A stretch of DNA of 64,000 nucleotides. It comes from Balneola sp. (GTDB lineage: Bacteria > Bacteroidota > Rhodothermia > Balneolales > Balneolaceae). Location: the NCBI GenBank assembly GCA_003712055.1, contig RHLJ01000005.1, positions 62,001-126,000 on the forward strand. The letters run 5' to 3'. The stretch's first letter is position 1, and every line of letters begins with the position of its first letter. A program made the position numbers and the translations under genes. The notes below the pieces were generated by a model. The model was given only the letters and a program-made list of their open reading frames with translations. It did not search any database and had not been told where the DNA came from. Shown here piece by piece: positions 34,300 to 45,618 of this stretch.

Positions 34300-34863
34300 T
34301 TGACAAAAAACAGAGTTGATTATTCTGAGTTAGTTGTAGCTCTTCAGAAAGGAGACGAAACTACATCTGCGAGGCTAATAAAAGAACTTACACCAAGGTT
34401 AGAGGATTATCTGGTGGTAGTAATGAATGCCGAGCGTTATTCAGCAGAAGAATGTGTTCAACAAGCCTTTCTTGATGTTTTTGAACAGATTAGAAAAGAT
34501 AACATTAAGGAGAAAAAATATATTTTTAGTTATCTGATAAAATCATGCAGACATGAGTATTTACGATATAGTAAAAGAGAGCATAAATTTAAGTATGAAG
34601 AAGAAGCTCTGAATGTACTTTATGAACCAGAAGAGCAAATAAAAAACCTATTAGATCAAGAAAGACAGCGAATTCTTGAAGATTGTTTAAACGAACTCAA
34701 AGCTAAATCAAGACGGTTTATTGAATATTTTATTGATAAGCCAGATGCAACTACAGATGAAGCTACAGAGGAATTTGGGCTAAGCAGTGCAAATGTTCGA
34801 ACCAGAAAATCAAGGATTCTCAGTCGCCTTCATCATTGCTATAAGCGTAAATCTAATGAGTAA
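34300..34863 (+). CDS. ECF-type RNA polymerase sigma factor, TTG start
   Basis: A 187-aa sigma-70-family protein. Region 2 (about 8-85) includes AEECVQQAFLDVFEQI and FSYLIKSCRHEYLRY. Region 4 (about 125-182) has the HTH TTDEATEEFGLSSANVRTRK. The start must be TTG at 34300: an in-frame TAG lies four codons upstream (34288), and the first Met comes only after region 2 has begun. A TTG start may keep its level low. It is divergent from the lipoprotein-CHAT operon, whose upstream region carries two copies of a shared motif, and is the likely regulator of it and of the gene at 29304. That link is inferred. Confidence 0.88.
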   Translation: MTKNRVDYSELVVALQKGDETTSARLIKELTPRLEDYLVVVMNAERYSAEECVQQAFLDVFEQIRKDNIKEKKYIFSYLIKSCRHEYLRYSKREHKFKYEEEALNVLYEPEEQIKNLLDQERQRILEDCLNELKAKSRRFIEYFIDKPDATTDEATEEFGLSSANVRTRKSRILSRLHHCYKRKSNE

Positions 34864-34958
34864 AAGCTTACAAGAGAGAGTGTAACAAGTCTTGTAATTT
34901 ACTATTCAATAAGGGTTTAAAAAGCGATAAGATTATTTTCTTTTAGGATGTAACAAAT

Positions 34959-35618
34959 TTAGATCATTCTGACAATTTCCTGATTTACGATTCCATAGAC
35001 TTGTTCACCGGATTTAGGTGTAATTGGATGAGTACCTGTAAATCCACCAAAAGCAGGTAGTAATCCAAATTGTTCTCCAAAATAGAAACAGGGTATTCTA
35101 AGCTTTTGACGTGCTTTCCCTTTAAGAATAACCGAAGGATGGATATGCCCGGATATCGTATAATTTTTGTTGGAAGAATCAATCAAAGTATAATCGTGAC
35201 AAAATGTAAATGGAACGCTATCAATTATAGATGTACAAATGAGCCCTAATGCCTCATATTCTTCAGGGGAATAAAAATCATGGTTACCCATAGCTAAAAT
35301 CATCTCAAGAGAAGAGTAGTTGGTACGCCAATTTTTGAATAGTTCCCATTCAATGTTCTTGTCGCTATGAAAAAGATCACCAAGGAAAAGTACTTGGTTC
35401 GGTTTAAATCGCTCTATAAGTGAATCAATTCGATTAAGATTTTCATTATTTACCCCACTTGGAACTGGTATCCCCGATTTTTGAAAATGTCCTGTTTTTC
35501 CAAGATGTAAATCTGAAAGAATTAAGGTCCTTTGATTTATCCAGAACATTGCTTTTTCGGGAGTGAGAATAAACTCTTGACCGATAAGTTCTATTTGAAA
35601 GTCTTTTTTAGATATCAT
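34959..35618 (-). CDS. pdeM: Ligase-associated DNA-repair phosphoesterase PdeM
   Basis: A 219-aa calcineurin-like metallophosphoesterase. The metal ligands are in order: LSDLHLGKTGHF (about 32-43), FLGDLFHSDK (about 79-88), MGNHDFY (about 111-117), and SGHIHPS (about 156-162). Relatives beside ATP-dependent ligases are annotated as DNA-damage-response endonuclease PdeM. It overlaps the 3' end of the helicase gene by 4 nt, so the two form a coupled pair. The ligase and exonuclease of the same set are 15 kb away at 17347-20187. Confidence 0.88.
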   Translation of the reverse strand: MISKKDFQIELIGQEFILTPEKAMFWINQRTLILSDLHLGKTGHFQKSGIPVPSGVNNENLNRIDSLIERFKPNQVLFLGDLFHSDKNIEWELFKNWRTNYSSLEMILAMGNHDFYSPEEYEALGLICTSIIDSVPFTFCHDYTLIDSSNKNYTISGHIHPSVILKGKARQKLRIPCFYFGEQFGLLPAFGGFTGTHPITPKSGEQVYGIVNQEIVRMI

Positions 35619-38089
35619 TTAACGTGTTTCCCAAGTTGCACCTGCATCCTTTTAATTCGATCGATTAGTTTTTCAGAACTAAGTTTGCCCCTCAATCTAT
35701 CTACCATTATGGGAAATGCATAAGGTGTAAATCGTTCAGTATGATTTAACACAATTTCTTGTTTCTGAATTTTCATCATCACCTTTCTTAACCTGATTTC
35801 ATCAAGTTGAAAAAACATGACCTCATCAAAAGCTTGCCGAATTAGTAGATGATCAGGTTCATACTGCGTGAATACATCAAAAAGAAGGCTTGAATTCATT
35901 CTTAAGTGTTTCGTTTTGCGCTGCTCTCCCGGGAAACCATGAAAGATTAATCCAGCTACCTGCCCAACTTCCCAGAATTTTCTTTTAGCCAACTCACTAT
36001 TGTTAAGGCTTGCTCGAATATCCTCAGTTAGATGATCCACAGAGAGTACATCACTTTTTAATGCTTCTTCTATGGGGATATCCTGATCTGATAATAACTC
36101 AAATCCATAATCATTCATGGCTATCGAAAAAGTAATAGGAGTCATCTTTGAGATCCTGTGAGCAATAACAGCCGACATTCCCTCATGTACATATCTTCCT
36201 TCGAAAGGATAGAAGAATACATGGCAACCTTCTCTTGAAAAACTCTTCTCTATTAGAAATTGATTTTCACTCGGGAGAATAGACCAGGCTTTTTGTACAT
36301 CAAGAATAGGGGCGATGGTATCTAGCTCAACCATACCTGTATTACCCGAAATAGCCTTTTGCATAGTCCTGCGAAGAATTCTGGACATATTCGAAGAAAG
36401 GGACATGCGCCCGCCTTGCCAGCTCGGTACTTTTGATTTTGAACCCTTAGCCCTTTTAACAAAAGCGGTGTTTTCTTTGATTTGTATCAATTCCAGATTC
36501 CGTCCGGCAAACCAGAACTTATCGCCAATGTTAAGGCTGGCAATAAAAGTCTCTTCAATAGAACCCAAAGACCCACCGCTCAGGTACCGAACCCTAAGTG
36601 AGGAATCGCTTGTAATTGTTCCTATGCTCATCCTGTGTCTTCTGGCAATTTTCCTGTCTTCAACCGTATAGAGATTATCATCATTGATAATTGCTTTCGA
36701 ATATTCTGGATAGCTACTCAGTGATTTTCCACCAGTAGTAATAAAGCGTAAAGCCCATTCCCATTCTTCGTTGGTTAAAGTCTGATATGCAAATGTGGAT
36801 GTAAGTTCCGGGAACAGATACTCTGGATTAAAACCATCAGAAACTGCCAATGTCACTAAATATTGAACAAGTACATCCATTGGTTTAAGGATGGGTTCAC
36901 GGCTTTCCATTTCAGATTCATCCACAGCATTTTTGAGTGCAGCTGCTTCAATCAGCTCCAGTGCGTGGGTGGGTACAAAGTGAATAGAACTGGTTGCACC
37001 AGGCTTATGACCGCTTCTTCCTGCACGTTGTAGGAAACGAGCAATTCCTTTCGGACTCCCTATTTGAATCACCGTATCAACCGGGCTAAAATCTACTCCT
37101 AAATCTAAACTTGAAGTACATACAACGGCTTTAAGTATTCCTTCATGAAGAGATTTCTCAACCCAATCCCTCACGTCTCTATCCAGAGAGCCATGGTGTA
37201 AAGCAATAGTACCGGCATAATCAGGACTAGTATCAAGAATTCGTTGGAACCATGCTTCTGATTGTCCTCTTGTATTAGTAAAAATTAGTGTAGAAGTATG
37301 ATTGTCAATAATGGGAAGGATTTTAGGAAGTAGGTTTAATCCCAAGTGCCCGTGCCATGGAAAAGTTTCGATTTCATCGGGTAAAACAGATTTGATGACT
37401 ATATTCTTTTTTATATCTGCTTTAACAATTACCGAATTTGAAGAAGAATACTCATTCCCTATAAGTACTTCCAATGCCTGCTCTAAATTTCCAATAGTAG
37501 CAGAGATTCCCCAAATAGAAAGATGAGGTCTTAATGCTTTTAAACGTGACAATCCAAGTTCTACCTGGATCCCTCTTTTAGAACCAAGTAGCTCATGCCA
37601 TTCATCAATAATAATGGCATCAAGGTTTTTAAAATGTCTTGCATAGTTTTTTTGTGCAAGAAGTATGTGAATACTTTCCGGAGTGGTGATTAAAACTTCA
37701 GGCATTTTGCGGTTTTGCTTTTGCTTAACCGATTGAGAAACATCACCAGTTCTTCTTTCAACCTCCCAGGGTATTTCCATTTCATCTAAAGAAGTTTGGA
37801 GAGCGCTTTCAATATCTTTTGCTAAGGCCCTTAAAGGAGTAATCCACAGAACCCTAAGCCCATTTGATGCCTTCTCTTTATAATCCTCAGGATGTTCATT
37901 AATCCATTTGATAATGTTAGGAATCCAAAGAGCAAAAGTTTTACCACTTCCTGTAGGTGCGTTCAGGAGTCCTTTTTTCCCATTCAGGAAATGGCGCCAT
38001 ACTTTCTTTTGAAAAGGGAAGATGGTCCAGCCTTTTGAATGGAACCATTCTTCTACTATTCGTTCGCCATTAGATACCTGTTTTTTCAA
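35615..38089 (-). CDS. Ligase-associated Lhr-like DEXH-box helicase
   Basis: An 824-aa superfamily 2 ATPase. Motif I is APTGSGKT (44-51), motif II is DEWH in IIDEWHELLG, and motif III is SAT in GISATIGN. The second RecA domain has QRAGRSGHKPG (motif VI). A C-terminal region of about 350 residues is characteristic of Lhr-type helicases. It translocates on single-stranded DNA and unwinds duplexes or hybrids in repair. It is the first gene of the pair with pdeM. Confidence 0.9.
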   Translation of the reverse strand: MKKQVSNGERIVEEWFHSKGWTIFPFQKKVWRHFLNGKKGLLNAPTGSGKTFALWIPNIIKWINEHPEDYKEKASNGLRVLWITPLRALAKDIESALQTSLDEMEIPWEVERRTGDVSQSVKQKQNRKMPEVLITTPESIHILLAQKNYARHFKNLDAIIIDEWHELLGSKRGIQVELGLSRLKALRPHLSIWGISATIGNLEQALEVLIGNEYSSSNSVIVKADIKKNIVIKSVLPDEIETFPWHGHLGLNLLPKILPIIDNHTSTLIFTNTRGQSEAWFQRILDTSPDYAGTIALHHGSLDRDVRDWVEKSLHEGILKAVVCTSSLDLGVDFSPVDTVIQIGSPKGIARFLQRAGRSGHKPGATSSIHFVPTHALELIEAAALKNAVDESEMESREPILKPMDVLVQYLVTLAVSDGFNPEYLFPELTSTFAYQTLTNEEWEWALRFITTGGKSLSSYPEYSKAIINDDNLYTVEDRKIARRHRMSIGTITSDSSLRVRYLSGGSLGSIEETFIASLNIGDKFWFAGRNLELIQIKENTAFVKRAKGSKSKVPSWQGGRMSLSSNMSRILRRTMQKAISGNTGMVELDTIAPILDVQKAWSILPSENQFLIEKSFSREGCHVFFYPFEGRYVHEGMSAVIAHRISKMTPITFSIAMNDYGFELLSDQDIPIEEALKSDVLSVDHLTEDIRASLNNSELAKRKFWEVGQVAGLIFHGFPGEQRKTKHLRMNSSLLFDVFTQYEPDHLLIRQAFDEVMFFQLDEIRLRKVMMKIQKQEIVLNHTERFTPYAFPIMVDRLRGKLSSEKLIDRIKRMQVQLGKHVK

Positions 38090-38164
38090 TAGAATTTATT
38101 CTTGCTTCTACGCTTAAAAAACGTCAACATTGATCACTTCGAAACCTAACCAATTTGACGGAAA

Positions 38165-40063
38165 ATGTGGCTGAATATAAAATCATTCAATAATTATCAG
38201 GAAACTTTTAACGCTAGTGAAAAAGATCGTCTAGCCTTCTGGGAGCACGAGGCCGGAACTTTTTACTGGAGGAAGCGATGGCACACAGTTCAAAGCGGGG
38301 GCTTTGAAACAGCCGATATCAAATGGTTCGAAGGGGGTAAGCTAAATATAACCGAGAACGCACTTGATCGTCATTTAAATACGATAGGAAATAAGACTGC
38401 CTTTATATTTGAGCCTAACCATCCTGATTCTTTTCGAAGAACGATTACCTACCGCCAACTTCACGAAGATGTATGCCGGTTTTCGAATGTACTTCAAAGC
38501 AAGGGAGTACATAAAGGAGATCGTGTTTGTATCTATATGGCAATGACCCCTGAATTAATTATTACGGCACTCGCATGCGCTCGAATTGGAGCTGTTCACT
38601 CTATTGTATTTGCCGGGTTCTCCGCACAATCATTGAGTGAACGAATTAATGATTGTGAAGCAAAAATGTTAATCACCAATGACGGATTAAGAAGAGGGGA
38701 TAAGCATGTTCCGCTAAAGGATATTTCAGACGAAGCACTTAAAACCAGTCCTTCAATTAAAAATGTGATTGTATGTCAACGTACTAACAGGGATGTAGAT
38801 TGGGTAGAAGGAAGAGACGAATGGTGGCACAATCTAATTCGCAATGCATCAAAACAGCACGAAGCTGTAGAAATGGATTCCGAAGATCCATTATTCATAC
38901 TCTACACCTCAGGTTCTACAGGTAAGCCAAAAGGTGTGGTTCACACTTGTGGCGGATATATGGTGTATACCAGCTATTCATTCAGAAATGTGTTTCAGGT
39001 TGGTGCTGATGATGTGTACTGGTGTACGGCTGATGCAGGATGGATAACCGGTCATAGCTATATCATTTATGGGCCACTTTTTACAGGCACAACAGGTATT
39101 ATTTTTGAAGGGACTCCAACCTACCCAGATGCGGGCCGTTTTTGGGAAGTGGTCGAGAAGTATAAAGTCACTCATTTCTATACCGCTCCAACGGCTATCC
39201 GTGCGTTAATGAGTTTTGATTTGGATTTTGTTCGAAAATACGATCTAAGCTCTCTTAAAATTTTGGGATCAGTGGGAGAGCCCATTAATGAAGAGGCATG
39301 GCATTGGTATCATACCCATATAGGAAATAATCAATGCTCCATAGTAGATACCTGGTGGCAAACAGAAACAGGAGGAATAATGATCTCTCCTCTAGGAGGA
39401 ATTACCCCGACAAAACCAGGCTTCGCTACCTTACCACTCCCAGGAATTTTTCCTGTTTTAATGGACGAAACCGGAAAAGAAATTGAAGGCAATGGAGTAG
39501 AAGGAAATTTATGTATCAAACATCCCTGGCCTTCGATAGCCCGAACAGTATATGGTGATCACGAGCGATATAAGCAGACTTATCTCTCAGCTTATAAAGG
39601 TTATTACTTTACTGGAGATGGATGCCGGAGGGATGAGGATGGATATTATCGGATCACCGGAAGGGTTGATGATGTACTCAATGTTTCCGGGCATCGCCTA
39701 GGGACTGCGGAGATAGAAAATGCGTTAGATGAGCATCCTAAAGTTGTAGAAACAGCGGTGGTTGGATACCCCCATGATATTAAAGGACAGGGAGTGTTCG
39801 CATTTATGATTTGTGATGAAGAAATAGCAGATGTTGCTGCCTTCAAAAAAGAACTTCTTGAGTTGGTAGTAAAGATTATTGGGCCTATCGCCAAGCCAGA
39901 TAAAATTCAGGTAGTGCCCGGTCTTCCTAAAACCCGGTCGGGAAAAATTATGCGCAGAATACTCAGAAAAGTAGCTGCCCAGGATTTAGATAATTTGGGT
40001 GACACTTCAACTCTGCTAGATCCAAGCGTGGTTGAGGCTATTAAGAATGGAGAGGCTGTTTAG
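38165..40063 (+). CDS. acsA: Acetyl-CoA synthetase
   Basis: A 632-aa AMP-forming acetate:CoA ligase of usual length (about 630-650). Key parts are the nucleotide loop YTSGSTGKPKGVVH (about 248-261), the TWWQTETG acetyl-binding block (about 395-402), YFTGDGCRRDEDGYYRITGR (about 480-499), and the C-terminal PKTRSGKIMRR, whose Lys is the acetylation switch. It makes acetyl-CoA from acetate, ATP and CoA. The 3' end overlaps the convergent gene at 40060 by 4 nt. It is preceded by only 75 bp, facing away from the helicase gene. Confidence 0.95.
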   Translation: MWLNIKSFNNYQETFNASEKDRLAFWEHEAGTFYWRKRWHTVQSGGFETADIKWFEGGKLNITENALDRHLNTIGNKTAFIFEPNHPDSFRRTITYRQLHEDVCRFSNVLQSKGVHKGDRVCIYMAMTPELIITALACARIGAVHSIVFAGFSAQSLSERINDCEAKMLITNDGLRRGDKHVPLKDISDEALKTSPSIKNVIVCQRTNRDVDWVEGRDEWWHNLIRNASKQHEAVEMDSEDPLFILYTSGSTGKPKGVVHTCGGYMVYTSYSFRNVFQVGADDVYWCTADAGWITGHSYIIYGPLFTGTTGIIFEGTPTYPDAGRFWEVVEKYKVTHFYTAPTAIRALMSFDLDFVRKYDLSSLKILGSVGEPINEEAWHWYHTHIGNNQCSIVDTWWQTETGGIMISPLGGITPTKPGFATLPLPGIFPVLMDETGKEIEGNGVEGNLCIKHPWPSIARTVYGDHERYKQTYLSAYKGYYFTGDGCRRDEDGYYRITGRVDDVLNVSGHRLGTAEIENALDEHPKVVETAVVGYPHDIKGQGVFAFMICDEEIADVAAFKKELLELVVKIIGPIAKPDKIQVVPGLPKTRSGKIMRRILRKVAAQDLDNLGDTSTLLDPSVVEAIKNGEAV

Positions 40064-40425
40064 AAACTCAGCAAATACCCAGCTGGTAAAAATATCAGGC
40101 TAAGTATAAGCAATACCAGTCTAAACCTGGTCTTTATCATCATTTGATGAAAAAATAGTCCGAAAGTATACGGGTGGTCAATGAGCCAATCGTAGTAGTG
40201 AATGCGATGGGATGAGCCTAAAGCCATAGTAACATGTCCATGGATGATGGTTATCATAAAAGGAACGGCAAACATAAAAGCTCCTAAATACCTCAGTATT
40301 TCCATCATGCCCAATAATTTAGCGGCGTAATAGTAGGGCCACGCAAACAGGACAATCAATGGTACACTAAGGATCCAGTTGATCAGACTTATTCGTACAT
40401 AATTTGAATGGGAAAGCTCGGACAA
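40060..40425 (-). CDS. Small integral membrane protein, unknown
   Basis: A 121-aa protein with about three membrane segments (about 13-33, 44-66 and 101-120) and an amphipathic loop with the pattern GHVTMALGSSHRIHYYDWL between segments two and three. I recognise no family. It is convergent with acsA (4-nt overlap of stops) and downstream of ald after an 85-nt gap with an inverted repeat. Confidence 0.7.
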   Translation of the reverse strand: MSELSHSNYVRISLINWILSVPLIVLFAWPYYYAAKLLGMMEILRYLGAFMFAVPFMITIIHGHVTMALGSSHRIHYYDWLIDHPYTFGLFFHQMMIKTRFRLVLLILSLIFLPAGYLLSF

Positions 40426-40428
40426 TAG

Positions 40429-40513
40429 AAATTTTGAATTATAGATTTTGAATTAGGCTGTTGGAATATCTGACCAGCTTACTTCAAAATCCATAAATTA
40501 ATCATTCAAAATT
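40429..40513. repeat. Bulged inverted repeat at the ald 3' end
   Basis: AAATTTTGAATTATAGATTT (40429-40448) is mirrored by CAAAATCCATAAATTAATCA and TTCAAAATT up to the ald stop. The right arm has an 8-nt insertion. It shows the same plan, and the same position next to a stop, as the repeats at 6920 and 12055, though the sequence differs. Confidence 0.6.
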
Positions 40514-41726
40514 ATATTTGGGAGGCAATCAGCATCTCAATACCACGATAGGGGATATCAAACATTTCGCTGATGGATTTTTTGGTGATATGTTTTTTAT
40601 AGGCATAGGTACCATTTCGTAAGGCTACATTTTCCCATAAACACTCTTTTACTCCCCCTGCATCACCTATAGCTAACACATAAGGCACCAGGACGTTATT
40701 CAGTGCATAAGTAGCAGTTCGGGCTACATTCGCAGGAATGTTAGGTACACAATAATGAGTCACATTATGCACACTAAAAATTGGGTTAGAATGTGTAGTG
40801 GGTTGGCTCGTAGCCACACAACCACCCTGGTCAATGACTGTATCTACGATTACACTTCCTGCTTTCATAGATGCTACCATTTCTTCAGTAACCAAACATG
40901 GAGAACGTTCTCCTTCGGCCATTGCAGCGCCTATAATTACATCAGCAAATTTGAGTGCATTACTCAGATATTGTTGGTTTGCAACAGCAGTAATGATTCT
41001 CCGGTCAAGCGCATTCTCTAAGCGGCGTAAAGCAGTAAGATCATTATCCATCACAAAAACTTGAGCACCATATCCTAAAGCAGTGCGCGCGGCATATTCT
41101 CCGGTAATTCCAGCTCCAAGTATGACAACTGTTGCAGGAGGAACTCCTGAAATCCCACCAAGCATAATACCTTGACCGCTACTCTGACTCTCCAAATAAT
41201 GAGCAGCTATCTGCACTGCGATAGAACCTGTAATCTCATGCATCATACGAACAATCGGAAATTCCTTATCGGTTCCCTGGATAAACTCATAACCGATGCC
41301 TGTTACATTTTTCTCAGCCAATGCATCAAAATATTCTTTGGTTTGGCTTCCGAGGTGTAAAGCAGAAATTAGAGTGTGATTAGGTTCTAAATACTCAGAT
41401 TCCTCAGGTGAGAGGGGAGCAATCTTTAGTAATAATTCAGATTTCTTATACACATCATCGGTACTAAGTGCTATTTCTGCTCCTGCCTCAGCATAATCTC
41501 TATCTGAGAAATTGGCTTCTTCGCCAGCACCCTTTTCGATTAATACTTCATGCCCGTTGGCTCGTAGTATAGAAACACCTCCGGGAGTGAGAGAGACTCT
41601 TTTTTCGTCAACCGAACGTTCTTTGGGGATACCGATTTTTAGTGATACTTCGCTTTTTGTGCGTATCAAATGTTTTTCAAGGGTTTTGATCCCTATTTGT
41701 TCGGTATCTAAAGGATTAATATCCAT
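40512..41726 (-). CDS. ald: Alanine dehydrogenase
   Basis: A 404-aa NAD-dependent enzyme that interconverts L-alanine and pyruvate plus ammonia. The N-terminal catalytic half has IGIPKERSVDEKRVSLTPGG (about 32-51) and KIAPLSPEE (about 100-108). The Rossmann motif is VVILGAGITGEYAARTALG (about 200-218), followed by MDND for the adenosine ribose. The C-terminal half has SVHNVTHYCVPNIPANVART. About 25 residues precede the usual family start, so an internal start is possible. It is the last gene of the rodZ-like/ligA/ald operon, with only a 3-nt gap to ligA. Confidence 0.92.
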   Translation of the reverse strand: MDINPLDTEQIGIKTLEKHLIRTKSEVSLKIGIPKERSVDEKRVSLTPGGVSILRANGHEVLIEKGAGEEANFSDRDYAEAGAEIALSTDDVYKKSELLLKIAPLSPEESEYLEPNHTLISALHLGSQTKEYFDALAEKNVTGIGYEFIQGTDKEFPIVRMMHEITGSIAVQIAAHYLESQSSGQGIMLGGISGVPPATVVILGAGITGEYAARTALGYGAQVFVMDNDLTALRRLENALDRRIITAVANQQYLSNALKFADVIIGAAMAEGERSPCLVTEEMVASMKAGSVIVDTVIDQGGCVATSQPTTHSNPIFSVHNVTHYCVPNIPANVARTATYALNNVLVPYVLAIGDAGGVKECLWENVALRNGTYAYKKHITKKSISEMFDIPYRGIEMLIASQI

Positions 41727-41729
41727 AAT

Positions 41730-43730
<2,001 letters not shown>

Positions 43731-43741
43731 TTAGTAGCGAG

Positions 43742-44800
43742 CTAGAAGTTGATTCGATATATAATGCTGTCAGGAGCTCCTTCAGCATAAGGGAATTGTG
43801 CCGGAGGAGAAGATTGATAAATCGGGTTTTCTAATGCTTCTTTAGTGATCAACAAAGAGTTGTATTCACTATCAAAATATAATTGGCGAGCGTTTTCAAT
43901 TACATGGCCGTTGTATAGAATCAACATTCTGGAATATTGGCCTCGCACAAGCAAAGTATCATTAAAATCGAAGTAAAAGGCCTCACCCTGTTCCATCCAA
44001 AAGGGATTAGTTCTCCAATTTAAATCACTCGTTACACGCACAGGCTCTAGCTTGTCAAAAGCGGCATATACTGCAACGGTATTTACTTCACTAGGTGGAG
44101 TTGATATAAATTGTGGAGTTTCCGTTTGAAGAGTGGAGGTTGGAGGAAGAATGGGATCAATGGTGTTTTGAGTAGTAGAATTCCTTGTGGTATCAATAGC
44201 CTCTGCTTCTGCTTCTGGTTCAGGTGCTTCCGGGATTGGGGCTACCTCGCTGGTCTCGGGTTCATTACTTCCAAAAAAACCAATTATTTCATTCCTGAAG
44301 AAGATAGCAGTGGCAAGAAGAGCGAGTACGAAGAAAGCAACCAATATAATGACCCGAGTCTTAGAGCTGGCTTCCTCTGAGGAGAATTTTTTCCCCATAT
44401 CAGCCCAATTTACATTTTCAACGGTTGGTTTTTTAGCTTCTTTAGCCTCTTCTTTTTGTATGACTGGAGCAACTTCTTCTTTGGGTTCTTCTTCCTTCTC
44501 TTCGACTGAGGGAGTAACCCTGACATCTTCCCTAGAGAGTAGTTCTCCATCATAGATGCCAGCTTCATAGGCATCTAATGCATCAACAACTTTTTGTTCA
44601 TCTAACTTAAGTGCCCTTGCATAACTGCGGATGAAATTTCTTATATAGGTTTTGTTATGCTCCGTAGATGAAAAGATGGAATCATTTTCGATGCTCTTTA
44701 ATGTGAGCAAAGGAATTTTGATGGAGCTCTGTATCTCTTCGAGACTGAGCCCTAATCCTTTACGGATGATTGAGAGGTCTTTCCCAAGGGACATGCGCAA
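43742..44800 (-). CDS. RodZ-like HTH membrane protein
   Basis: A 352-aa protein. A cytosolic HTH of the RodZ/HTH_25 type (about 1-75; GLSLEEIQSSIKIPLLTLKSIE) leads into an acidic linker, one membrane segment (about 149-166, VIILVAFFVLALLATAIFF), a Pro/Glu/Thr-rich stretch, and a C-terminal beta domain (about 250-352) like DUF4115. RodZ ties MreB to the envelope and sets cell shape. It is the first gene of the operon with ligA (11-nt gap) and ald. Confidence 0.8.
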   Translation of the reverse strand: MRMSLGKDLSIIRKGLGLSLEEIQSSIKIPLLTLKSIENDSIFSSTEHNKTYIRNFIRSYARALKLDEQKVVDALDAYEAGIYDGELLSREDVRVTPSVEEKEEEPKEEVAPVIQKEEAKEAKKPTVENVNWADMGKKFSSEEASSKTRVIILVAFFVLALLATAIFFRNEIIGFFGSNEPETSEVAPIPEAPEPEAEAEAIDTTRNSTTQNTIDPILPPTSTLQTETPQFISTPPSEVNTVAVYAAFDKLEPVRVTSDLNWRTNPFWMEQGEAFYFDFNDTLLVRGQYSRMLILYNGHVIENARQLYFDSEYNSLLITKEALENPIYQSSPPAQFPYAEGAPDSIIYRINF

Positions 44801-44880
44801 AAAAGTTGATTGTTGCGTTTATTAATTTCCGCAAACTAAGTAATTAATGTGGACTGCAAAAGCAAGCGTTAGATTTTAAT

Positions 44881-45588
44881 TTGAAAATGTTTGAGATCGC
44901 AAAATATCTGAGCAAAGGAGTAGGAGAATTACTTTTTCCTAGCACGTGTTTGGTGTGCGGAAACATACTTCCTAAAGAGGTAAACCATCTTTGCTCTCAC
45001 TGTATCACAAGCAGTTTCGAAAAAGCTAATCTAGAGAATAAACAAGTTTCCAGCGATGCCATGCTCCCTGAAGGTGTTTATTTACAGCACGCGCTTTGGA
45101 ACTTCGATAAAGGTGGTTACTTGCAGGAACTTCTGCATGCGCTTAAATATCAACGGTTAAAAGGTCTCGGCATTGAAATGGGTAAGGTACTAGGTAAGGA
45201 TGTTTTAGAGAACTCTTTTTTGTCTTTGGACAATCAAACGATATTAGTTCCGGTTCCTCTTCATCCCAAAAAAAGGAGAATGAGGGGTTATAATCAGGCA
45301 AGATTTATTGCAAAAGGAGTAAGTGAAGTTACAGGCATAAGAATATGCGATCAGGAGGATGTACTTCGAATAAAGAATACCTCAAGCCAAACCGGATTTA
45401 CATTAGCAAAGCGTAGAAAAAATATTGATCAGGCTTTTCTGGTTCGGAACAAAGAAATATTTCAGCAAGCCGAATGTATTTTGGTAGACGATGTATTTAC
45501 CACCGGGGCTACTACGTTTGAGCTTGCAAAATCTCTGATCGAATCTGGTGCTAAAAAAACAATGATAATAACAGTAGCTCAGGCCTGA
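44881..45588 (+). CDS. comF: ComF-family phosphoribosyltransferase-like protein
   Basis: A 235-aa protein. The N-terminal zinc knuckle has Cys23, Cys26, Cys38 and Cys41 (CLVCGN...CSHC). A PRT fold follows, with VPVPLHPKKRRMRGYNQA (about 122-139) and the PRPP loop VDDVFTTGATT (202-212). ComF proteins support DNA uptake and recombination during natural transformation, although the activity is still unclear. It is the first gene of a long plus-strand operon and divergent from the RodZ-like gene. Confidence 0.9.
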   Translation: MKMFEIAKYLSKGVGELLFPSTCLVCGNILPKEVNHLCSHCITSSFEKANLENKQVSSDAMLPEGVYLQHALWNFDKGGYLQELLHALKYQRLKGLGIEMGKVLGKDVLENSFLSLDNQTILVPVPLHPKKRRMRGYNQARFIAKGVSEVTGIRICDQEDVLRIKNTSSQTGFTLAKRRKNIDQAFLVRNKEIFQQAECILVDDVFTTGATTFELAKSLIESGAKKTMIITVAQA

Positions 45589-45618
45589 TTCATTGTAAGA
45601 TTAGGGGTATCTTAAGTT

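Noticed and set aside
34880-34955. Two further TGTAACAA words after the sigma gene
   Set aside because: They face the 3' end of pdeM and drive no gene, and neither has the CTCTT block at the right distance.
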